Shown piece by piece: positions 1 to 5,415 of a stretch of 5,738 nt of DNA. The translations under genes and the position numbers were made by a program. Origin of the DNA: Deltaproteobacteria bacterium (lineage in GTDB: Bacteria > Myxococcota_A > Polyangia > Haliangiales > Haliangiaceae); contig JACCQV010000767.1 in the NCBI GenBank assembly GCA_013813945.1, forward strand, positions 1 to 5,738, written 5' to 3'. How positions within the stretch are numbered: position 1 is the stretch's first letter; the number at the start of each line of letters is the position of its first letter. The notes below the pieces were generated by a model that saw only the letters and a program-made list of their open reading frames with translations, was not told where the DNA came from and made no database searches.

Positions 1-209
1 GTCATGCTCTGGCGCAGCATCCAGCCGCGGAGGTGAGCGAGTGCGCGGCGTCGGCGTCGGCCCCAGACGAACAGCAAGATGCCGAGTCGTGACAGGCCGT
101 AGACGATCGCGCACGCGATCACGACGAGGACGAGCCAGAGGAAGTGGAGGACGTTACCGGGCCAACGCAGCACTGCTCCGCGATGGTGCCACGGAAGGAT
201 GCGCGCCAT
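1..209 (-). CDS. N-terminal part of a membrane-anchored protein (cut by window edge)
   Basis: An open frame read leftward from an ATG at 209-207 stays open to the window edge, giving 69 complete codons. The product begins MARILPWHHRG and has a hydrophobic stretch at about residues 20-50 (rich in L, V, I, A, F), long enough for one or two membrane passes. It is followed directly by a run of five arginines (51-55), a positive-inside signal that places the downstream part in the cytoplasm. No in-frame upstream start was found in the 60 or so bases checked, and no clear Shine-Dalgarno site is visible. It is divergent from the ferritin-like gene. The basic segment ending LRGWMLRQSM resembles what precedes the kinase-like domain in some UbiB/AarF (ABC1) proteins of GC-rich bacteria, but the diagnostic motifs would lie outside the window, so this identity is a weak guess. 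The membrane-protein call is firmer than any function. Confidence 0.6.
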   Translation of the reverse strand, partial: MARILPWHHRGAVLRWPGNVLHFLWLVLVVIACAIVYGLSRLGILLFVWGRRRRRALAHLRGWMLRQSM

Positions 210-304
210 GGAGACATGTGGCGCGGGGGCGCGGGATCGCGAGAGTGTTTCGAGGGGTTGACGCGATGGGCGGCGGCCTCGTCCTTGCGAGAGAGGGCGA
301 GCAC
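210..304. promoter_or_regulatory. Divergent intergenic region
   Basis: These 95 bases separate the start of the leftward membrane protein from the start of the rightward ferritin-like gene, so promoters for both should lie here or overlap the gene starts. A TTGACG hexamer at 258-263 looks like a -35 element on the plus strand, but the hexamer 17 bases further on is GTCCTT, a poor -10, so I do not call a promoter. GAGAGGG at 291-297, 7 bases before the ATG at 305, is the probable ribosome binding site of the ferritin-like gene. Confidence 0.4.
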
Positions 305-841
305 ATGGACACCTTCAAGGCTGACATCGAGGAAATCCGGCGGCGCGCGATCGACAAGATGGGGGACGGCGCCGTCACCGCCTTCTACAAGGCCGATCGA
401 GAGAAGGTCGTCGAGGTCCTCAACGAGGTGCTCGCGACCGAGACGGTCTGCACGCTGCGCTATCGCAATCACTACTTCATGGCGACCGGTATCCATGCAT
501 CGGGAGTCGAGGCGGAGTTTCTCGAGCACGCGAACGACGAGCAGCAGCATGCCGATCGGGTCGCGAAGCGGATCACCGAGCTCGGTGGCACGCCGAACTT
601 GAACCCCGAGGGGCTCGCGACGCGCAGCCACGCGCAATACGGAACGGCAGAGACGCTCCAGGAGATGATCCAGGAGGACCTGGTGTCGGAGCGGATCGCA
701 GTTGCGACGTATTCTGAGATCATTCGCTGGCTCGGCAACGATGATCCGACCACGCGGCGGATGATGGAGGATCTGCTGGCACGCGAGGAGGAGCACGCGG
801 ACGACATGGCCAAGCTCCTGACCCGCGTGGGCAGATTGTAA
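305..841 (+). CDS. Ferritin-like diiron protein (non-heme bacterioferritin/Dps-type)
   Basis: This encodes a 178-residue cytoplasmic ferritin-like protein predicted to bind and oxidise ferrous iron, for storage or for protection from peroxide. Helices carry both halves of a diiron site: E46 (in LATETVC), E79xxH82 (DEQQHAD), E129 (LVSERIA) and E161xxH164 (REEEHAD). The 33-residue spacing from E46 to E79 equals that between E18 and E51 of E. coli bacterioferritin. The residue after E79 is glutamine, whereas E. coli bacterioferritin has its heme-ligand methionine (M52) there, so heme binding is unlikely. About 28 extra residues precede the first ferritin helix. I chose the ATG at 305 because GAGAGGG lies 7 bases upstream and the protein aligns from there; an in-frame extension to base 41 would cover the divergent gene and reads as low-complexity arginine-rich sequence. 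The kinase gene follows 19 bases after the stop, suggesting co-transcription. Subfamily (bacterioferritin-like versus Dps-like) is less certain than the fold. Confidence 0.93.
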   Translation: MDTFKADIEEIRRRAIDKMGDGAVTAFYKADREKVVEVLNEVLATETVCTLRYRNHYFMATGIHASGVEAEFLEHANDEQQHADRVAKRITELGGTPNLNPEGLATRSHAQYGTAETLQEMIQEDLVSERIAVATYSEIIRWLGNDDPTTRRMMEDLLAREEEHADDMAKLLTRVGRL

Positions 842-860
842 GGTAGCTTCGGCGCCGTCG

Positions 861-2411
861 ATGGCAGTTGTACCTTCCGACCACGACATCATCATGGCGC
901 TCGGGGAAGACCTCCCCGTTGGAATCTGGGTCGCTCGCGCACCAGGCGGTGAAGAGGTCTACGCCAACCGCACGTTCGCGCAGATCATGGGCACCGGCCT
1001 CGTCGAGACGCAGCTCGGTCACTACTCGGTGCCATACGGCATCTACGGGCGCGACGGCAGCCGCTATCCCGAAGGGGAGATGCCGTTCGTCCGAGCGTTG
1101 CGCGAGAAGTGCGTGGTGGTCGCCGACGACATCACGATCCGGCGACCCGACGGCACGCAGGTCGACGTTCGGACGTACGCGCGGCCCGTGTTCGATCCGT
1201 CCGGTGAGGCGATCACACATGTGATCATCGCGTTCTTCGACATCACCCGCGAGGTGGCGGCGGAGCAGGCGCGCGCCGAAAGCGAGCAGCGGCTCGCGCG
1301 TGCGCAGCGACTCGAGGCGATCGGGACGCTCGCCGGCGGGATTGCCCACGACTTCAACAATCTGATCTTCGGGGTCAAGCTGATCGCGGCCGAGCTCGCG
1401 ACCGAGGAGAGCGATCCGCGACGGCGAGCATCGCTGGCGCTGATCGATGACATCACCGAGCGGTCCGCAGCGTTGACGCGATCGCTGCTGGGGTTCGCGC
1501 GTCGCGGCAAGCATCGGGCGATGGCGGTCGGGCTGTCCGACGTCGTCGCGTCGATGGCGGAGCTGTTGCGCCGAACGGCGGTAGGGGCGGCGATCGAGCT
1601 CGAGCTCGAGGCACGTGATCGCGGCGTGGTGGTCGGCGATCAATCGCAGCTCGAGCAGGTGATCATGAACCTGGTCGGGAATGCGCGCGATGCCATCGCG
1701 GGCGCGGGACACATCGTCGTGCGAACGCGCGACGCGGAGCTCGGAGCAGGGTCGTACGTCGTGCTCGAGGTCTGTGATGACGGTCCGGGGATCGCGCCGG
1801 AGATCCGCGAGCACGTGTTCGAGCCGTACTTCACGACCAAGAACAAGGGACCCGATCGCGGAACCGGGCTCGGACTCGCGACCGTGTACGGCATCGTCGA
1901 GCTGCATCACGGCATCATCGAGATCGACCAGGGGCTCGACGGTCGCGGGACGACGTTCCGCGTGATGCTGCCGGGGGCCAAGCTGCCCGCGGAACCGATC
2001 GTCGCGGCGTCGACGACTCGTGCGCCCCAGTCGGGCACCGGGCTCGTGCTGGTCGTCGACGATGACCTGATCGTGCGTGGCGCTGTCACGCGAACGCTCG
2101 ACCTCCTCGGCTACCAGACGCTCGAGGCCGGCAGCGGAGCAGAGGCCGTCACGTTGTATCGCGAGCATCTCGGGGTGATCGCGGCCGTGGTGCTCGACAT
2201 GGTGATGCCGGGGATGAGCGGTCGCGCGACGTATGTCGCGTTGCGCGAGATCGATCCGGAGGTTCGCGTGCTCCTGGTGTCGGGGTACGCAATGAACGAC
2301 GAGGTGCAGGCGATCCTCGATCTCGGCGTAAGGAGCTATCTGGCAAAGCCGCATACCGTCGAGCAGCTCGCCGAAGCACTGGTCCTGCTCACGGCGCCGT
2401 CGGCGAAGTGA
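861..2411 (+). CDS. PAS-domain hybrid sensor histidine kinase with C-terminal receiver
   Basis: This is a 516-residue two-component hybrid kinase. A PAS domain spans about residues 10-130, followed by a short helical, probably coiled-coil linker (131-150). The dimerisation/phosphoacceptor region holds H163 in LAGGIAHDFNN. The ATPase domain has an N box with N274 (NLVGNARDAI), a G1 box with D306 (DDGPGI), an F box (FEPYFTTK, about 320-327) and a G2 box (GTGLGLA, 334-340). A receiver domain (about 395-512) has the acidic D400-D402 cluster, phosphoacceptor D446 (VLDMVMPG), S474 and K496. All catalytic residues are present, so it should autophosphorylate and relay to its own receiver. There is no transmembrane segment or signal peptide, so it should be cytoplasmic and sense an internal signal through PAS; the ligand cannot be told. 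There is no DNA-binding output domain and no partner regulator in the window. Start ATG 861 has only AAGG, about 17 bases upstream; ATG 894 is an alternative that trims 11 residues. Confidence 0.95.
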   Translation: MAVVPSDHDIIMALGEDLPVGIWVARAPGGEEVYANRTFAQIMGTGLVETQLGHYSVPYGIYGRDGSRYPEGEMPFVRALREKCVVVADDITIRRPDGTQVDVRTYARPVFDPSGEAITHVIIAFFDITREVAAEQARAESEQRLARAQRLEAIGTLAGGIAHDFNNLIFGVKLIAAELATEESDPRRRASLALIDDITERSAALTRSLLGFARRGKHRAMAVGLSDVVASMAELLRRTAVGAAIELELEARDRGVVVGDQSQLEQVIMNLVGNARDAIAGAGHIVVRTRDAELGAGSYVVLEVCDDGPGIAPEIREHVFEPYFTTKNKGPDRGTGLGLATVYGIVELHHGIIEIDQGLDGRGTTFRVMLPGAKLPAEPIVAASTTRAPQSGTGLVLVVDDDLIVRGAVTRTLDLLGYQTLEAGSGAEAVTLYREHLGVIAAVVLDMVMPGMSGRATYVALREIDPEVRVLLVSGYAMNDEVQAILDLGVRSYLAKPHTVEQLAEALVLLTAPSAK

Positions 2412-2417
2412 CGAGCG

Positions 2418-2675
2418 TCAGCGGCGTTTGGTCCGCGGCGCGCGGCGCTTGAGGGCCTTCTTCGTCGCCTTCGCTCGTCGAGGATCGGGCTTCCTGCGGC
2501 GTGAGGCGGCGACGCGATCGCGACGTGCCTTCTTCTTGGTCGTGTCGACTCCGGTGTGTTTCTCGGGGATCGGAATGCCAGCGCGCCGTGCCTTGGCGTC
2601 GATCGCGACAGCTTGTTCCGCCGACACCGGACCGTGGTCGCCCGGGCGTGCCCGCGTGGTCTTGGCTCTGGCCAT
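2418..2675 (-). CDS. Small, very basic hypothetical protein
   Basis: This encodes an 85-residue protein I do not recognise. Thirty of 85 residues are lysine or arginine (12 K, 18 R) against seven acidic residues, and there is no F, W, Y or C. Residues 1-12 are basic. Residues 13-46 are more ordinary and contain the motif-like stretch AGIPIPEKHTGVDTT (32-46), probably the conserved core. Residues 47-85 are a K/R/A/P-rich tail like those of histone H1-like or nucleoid-associated bacterial proteins. Binding to DNA or RNA is therefore inferred from charge alone. It starts 9 bases after the stop of the EEP-family gene, so it is probably translated from the same mRNA; GGTC just before the ATG is at best a weak ribosome site. 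Its stop lies 6 bases from that of the convergent kinase gene. The organised core and operon spacing favour a real gene over an antisense artefact, but a small basic frame in GC-rich DNA needs protein-level support. Confidence 0.72.
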   Translation of the reverse strand: MARAKTTRARPGDHGPVSAEQAVAIDAKARRAGIPIPEKHTGVDTTKKKARRDRVAASRRRKPDPRRAKATKKALKRRAPRTKRR

Positions 2676-2684
2676 GACCTGAGC

Positions 2685-3566
2685 CTACGGATCAATTCGC
2701 TCGAGGTCAGCCCAGATCGGCTTGTGGTCAGAGCGACCGCCTTCGACGATGTCCGCCGCGACCGCGACAAAGTGCGCGTCGTGGAGCAGGTGGTCGAGCT
2801 GGAAGCGAAGGGTGATGCCGCCGCTGATCGGCCACGACCACGTTGGATCGTCGCCGCGATGCGTGGCGATCGCGTCGGCGAAGCCGCGGTCGGTGAGGTG
2901 GCGCATGGCGAGCCCGTCACCGTCCTCGTTGAAGTCGCCGGCGATCAGGGTGGGCAGCTTCTTGTCGAGCGACTCGAGGTGATACTGGAGCTCCTGCAGG
3001 CGAACCTCGCGCGTTGACCAGAAGCCGACGACCCAGCTACCGCCGTCGCTCATCGGAGGGCGCAGGTGGAGGTTCAGGATCTGGATGCGGCCGAGTGGCG
3101 TGTCGAGCACGATCCGCCACGCGATGAACGGACCGGCGACCGCGGGGAGCTCGTCGAGCGCGATGATCGGAAACCGCGACAGGATCCCGAAGCCACTCGC
3201 CGGCCACCCCGAAGGCGAGCGGAACCGGCGATGTAGAAACCGTGTGCCGAGTGCAGCGACGAGCGCGCGCTCCCAGACCTCGTTGGTCTCCTGGAGGACC
3301 ACGATGTCGGGGTTCGCACCGGCGAGCGCAGCGATCGACGGAGGATCACCGGCAATGCCGAAGTTCACGTTGTAGCTCATCACCCGGATCTGTCCCGCGG
3401 CCGGCTGCGTTGGAGGCAGCGGGCGCAGGCGATCGGAACCACACGCGGTGGGGGCCACGATGAGGACGACGAGAGCGAACCGCACGAAGCTTGGAGTGTG
3501 AAAGCTCGGCGAGGGTGGCCTGCGATCGGTGTACTTGCCAGAGTCTGCCGGCGCCGGCGCAACCAT
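2685..3566 (-). CDS. Exported endonuclease/exonuclease/phosphatase (EEP) family protein, probable lipoprotein
   Basis: This encodes up to 293 residues. An EEP (DNase I-like) fold starts near residue 58, and all usual metal and catalytic residues are visible: N66 (SYNV), E93 (LQET), H167 (NLHL), D211 and N213 (GDFN), D258-H259 (QLDHLL) and D280-H281 (SDHKP). Such enzymes cut phosphodiester or phosphomonoester bonds in nucleic acids, phosphoinositides or sphingomyelin; the substrate cannot be read from sequence. Residues 28-42 form a hydrophobic export signal ending in APTAC, so C42 may be lipidated, although P at -3 makes a weak lipobox. Two starts are possible. ATG 3566 is 12 bases after the upstream stop and has AGGG about 10 bases before it. 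GTG at 3485-3483 would give a 266-residue protein beginning MRFALVVLIVAP, a tidier signal peptide but with no visible ribosome site. The coordinates use the outer start. It lies between the DUF885 gene and the small basic gene, probably in one operon. Confidence 0.9.
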   Translation of the reverse strand: MVAPAPADSGKYTDRRPPSPSFHTPSFVRFALVVLIVAPTACGSDRLRPLPPTQPAAGQIRVMSYNVNFGIAGDPPSIAALAGANPDIVVLQETNEVWERALVAALGTRFLHRRFRSPSGWPASGFGILSRFPIIALDELPAVAGPFIAWRIVLDTPLGRIQILNLHLRPPMSDGGSWVVGFWSTREVRLQELQYHLESLDKKLPTLIAGDFNEDGDGLAMRHLTDRGFADAIATHRGDDPTWSWPISGGITLRFQLDHLLHDAHFVAVAADIVEGGRSDHKPIWADLERIDP

Positions 3567-3569
3567 CCG

Positions 3570-3594
3570 CGGCTCGCCCTACAGCGGCGAGCCG
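3570..3594 (-). terminator. Hairpin over the DUF885 stop codon
   Basis: A perfect 9-bp inverted repeat, CGGCTCGCC and GGCGAGCCG, flanks a 7-base loop that contains the TAG stop of the DUF885 gene (3581-3579 on the minus strand). No T-run follows on the minus strand, so it is not a canonical intrinsic terminator. It covers the AGGG that would serve as ribosome site for the ATG at 3566, so it could instead limit or couple translation of the EEP gene, or protect the 3' end of a processed message. The pairing is seen directly; the function is inference. Confidence 0.4.
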
Positions 3595-5306
3595 GCGGTC
3601 GGGCCGAGCATCGCGCGGCGAACGACCGGGTCGGGCGCGCACGCGTAGGACAGCACGGTGTCGTGGAAGTCGCGAAGCGTCTTGCCCGGGTTCGCCTTCA
3701 TCCAGTCGGCGCGGAGGTTGCGGAACATCAGCTTGCCGACGGTGTATGCGAGGTACATCGGGTCGAACGTGCCGCGTACCGCCTGCTGGCGTGCGTTGCC
3801 TGCGTCGACGAAGCCCTTGTCTGCGAACAGCTGCGTTGCCTGCTCGACGGTCATGCCGCCCGTGTGCAGCCCGATCGTCGCGACGAAGCGTGCGTTTCGA
3901 AGCAGGGCCTCCTTGAGCATGCCGATCCGCATCTGGGGCGTCTGCCCGGCGATGCCCGCGTCGTACATCATCTCCTCGGTGTAGTGCGCCCAGCCCTCCG
4001 AGCTGGAGTACGTGCAGAACGACTGCAAGATCCGCGACGGGTTCTGGCGGATGTGAAGGCGGTGCAGGAAGTGGCCCGGATAGACCTCGTGGATCGTCGT
4101 GAACAGCAGATCCGCAGTCGGCGGCAGGTACGCGAGTCGCTCGGCCTCGGGCCACGACGGATCCGGCGGCGAGATGTAATAGAAGCTCGGCAGCTTCGTG
4201 GTCTCGAACGGGCCGGGCGCGTCGAGGAACGCGGAGTTCCAGCGCTGAAAGGGTGGCGTCTCACGGACCAGCGCGAGCTCGTCACTCGGGATGGACACGA
4301 GCTGGTTGTCGACGATGAACTGGCGCGCGGTCGTGGTCTGCTGGGTCGCGACGTCGAGCACGGTGGCCGGCGTGGGGCGGTCGGCCGCCATCGCGGCGAC
4401 GACTTCCTTGGTGGTGCGCTTCGGATCGATCGCGCGTGCGGCCTCGTCGAGAGCGGCGAGGTTTCTGCGCTGGTCGGCTTCGGCGATCGCCGTGAGGCGG
4501 CCGAGATCGATCTCGACACCCTGGGTGTCGGCGAGCATGCGGAGGAACTTGGTCGTCCCGAGGGCGAAGGTCTGCGAACCCGTCGCCTGCTGCCTGGTGA
4601 GCCACGCGACGTGCTCGGCGAGTGCGCCCTTGCAGGTGTCGAGTGCGGGATCGATCTCGGCCTGGTTCGCGAGCGGCAAGGTCACCGCCGCGAAGTAGGT
4701 GCGGATGTCCTTGTCGGCAAACTCGAGGTGGCCCTTGGCCTGGAGGAGCGCGGTATCGAGCCACGGCCGCGGCATCGGCGGGACGAGGTTCGTGCGTGCC
4801 TGCGCGAGAAACGCGGGGAGCGCGGTGCACAGCTTGATCACAGCCGCGGCGCGCGTGTTCGCCGGCGCGTAGTCGCGGATGATGTACGCGTCGAGGTTGA
4901 TCTTCGACAGGTAGCTCATCGGGTTCGTGCGGTAGACGTCGAGGTCGACGAGGCTGAACAGGCGGTTGCGCAACTCGATCAGAAGGACGTCGCGTTCGAC
5001 GTGCTGCGCCGGCGTCATCTTCGTCGTGTCGAACCGGATCAACGCATCGCGGTCTCGCTCCAGCAGCTTCGTCTGATCGGCGATTCCCGCGGGGGTCAGG
5101 TCGGGGAGGAGACCGTCATACTTGTGGAGGCCCGCGGAGACGCCCTCGGCCGGATCGCTGCGGTAGATGTGATTCGCGACAAAGGACGCCAGGTCCGCGA
5201 AGCTTGTCGGGACATCATCGGAGACGATCACCGATGTCTTCGGGCCGGGCGCCGAACATCCGATCGCGAGCACGAGCAACAGACTGCGCTGCATGGCGCG
5301 CAGCAT
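3579..5306 (-). CDS. DUF885 family metallopeptidase-like lipoprotein
   Basis: This encodes about 575 residues, the usual size for DUF885 (PF05960) proteins, which are predicted zinc-dependent peptidases of poorly known substrate. The family signature HExxPGH is intact (H406-E407-V-Y-P410-G411-H412), followed by the second conserved motif EGWAHYxE (E437 to E444), probably supplying another metal ligand or catalytic acid. A conserved C-terminal block (about 512-532, ending GKLMFRNLR) and a long helical middle region also fit. The N-terminus MLRAMQRSLLLVLAIGC ends in a good lipobox (AIGC, lipidated C17), placing the enzyme on the periplasmic side of a membrane. I chose ATG 5306 because ATG 5294 would leave only 12 residues before the cysteine, short for a signal peptide. 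The frame stays open to 5639, but that extension is Ser/Arg-rich, overlaps the divergent gene and is not credible. It heads the probable operon with the EEP and small basic genes. Confidence 0.92.
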   Translation of the reverse strand: MLRAMQRSLLLVLAIGCSAPGPKTSVIVSDDVPTSFADLASFVANHIYRSDPAEGVSAGLHKYDGLLPDLTPAGIADQTKLLERDRDALIRFDTTKMTPAQHVERDVLLIELRNRLFSLVDLDVYRTNPMSYLSKINLDAYIIRDYAPANTRAAAVIKLCTALPAFLAQARTNLVPPMPRPWLDTALLQAKGHLEFADKDIRTYFAAVTLPLANQAEIDPALDTCKGALAEHVAWLTRQQATGSQTFALGTTKFLRMLADTQGVEIDLGRLTAIAEADQRRNLAALDEAARAIDPKRTTKEVVAAMAADRPTPATVLDVATQQTTTARQFIVDNQLVSIPSDELALVRETPPFQRWNSAFLDAPGPFETTKLPSFYYISPPDPSWPEAERLAYLPPTADLLFTTIHEVYPGHFLHRLHIRQNPSRILQSFCTYSSSEGWAHYTEEMMYDAGIAGQTPQMRIGMLKEALLRNARFVATIGLHTGGMTVEQATQLFADKGFVDAGNARQQAVRGTFDPMYLAYTVGKLMFRNLRADWMKANPGKTLRDFHDTVLSYACAPDPVVRRAMLGPTAGSPL

Positions 5307-5330
5307 ACGCGTCCGCCGGGTGGACCGCCC

Positions 5331-5349
5331 GTCCGGCGCGCGGCCGGAC
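5331..5349. repeat. Inverted repeat in the divergent region
   Basis: GTCCGGC (5331-5337) and GCCGGAC (5343-5349) form a perfect 7-bp inverted repeat with a 5-base GCGCG loop. It lies 25 bases upstream of the DUF885 start at 5306, so on the minus strand it would sit in the 5' leader. It may be an operator or leader hairpin. In DNA this GC-rich, short GC palindromes also arise by chance. Confidence 0.35.
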
Positions 5350-5369
5350 ACCGACGGCCCGAGAAAATG

Positions 5370-5375
5370 ATTACA
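5370..5375 (-). promoter_or_regulatory. Candidate -10 element for the DUF885 operon
   Basis: Read on the minus strand the hexamer is TGTAAT, five of six matches to TATAAT, inside an AT-rich island (about 5363-5376) that stands out from its surroundings. Transcription would start near 5363, leaving a leader of roughly 57 bases before the ATG at 5306. No good -35 hexamer lies 17 bases upstream (ACGGTG), so the site would need an activator or an alternative sigma factor. Composition and position are the only support. Confidence 0.27.
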
Positions 5376-5389
5376 ACGAGCTAGCGGCG

Positions 5390-5402
5390 GCACACCGTGT
5401 GC
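5390..5402. repeat. Short palindrome before the right-hand lipoprotein gene
   Basis: GCACAC and GTGTGC flank a single central C, giving a 13-base interrupted palindrome. It ends 2 bases before the possible ATG at 5404 and 14 before the ATG at 5416, a position where a dimeric repressor could act on the plus-strand gene. It is the right size for a small operator but is a single copy with no matching site noticed elsewhere in the window. Confidence 0.3.
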
Positions 5403-5415
5403 GATGGGGCGCTCC

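Noticed and set aside
258..286. TTGACG as a sigma-70 -35 element for the ferritin-like gene
   Set aside because: The hexamer at the right spacing is GTCCTT, which does not resemble a -10 element.
41..304. An 88-codon upstream extension of the ferritin-like gene
   Set aside because: It is arginine-rich, overlaps the divergent membrane-protein gene and precedes a better start at 305 that has a ribosome site.
720..2354. A 544-codon open frame on the minus strand opposite the hybrid kinase
   Set aside because: It is antisense to a gene with every kinase and receiver motif intact. Its translation is rich in R, D and H without recognisable domains, as expected from high-GC third positions leaving antisense frames open.
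2405..2425. A bidirectional terminator between the convergent kinase and small basic genes
   Set aside because: Only 6 bases separate the stop codons, and I see no stem with a T-run in the immediate surroundings.
3498..5384. A 628-codon open frame on the plus strand opposite the DUF885 gene
   Set aside because: It is antisense to a gene with the HExxPGH and EGWAHY motifs, and its translation is R/V/G/E/D-rich low complexity. It is a GC-bias shadow despite its length.
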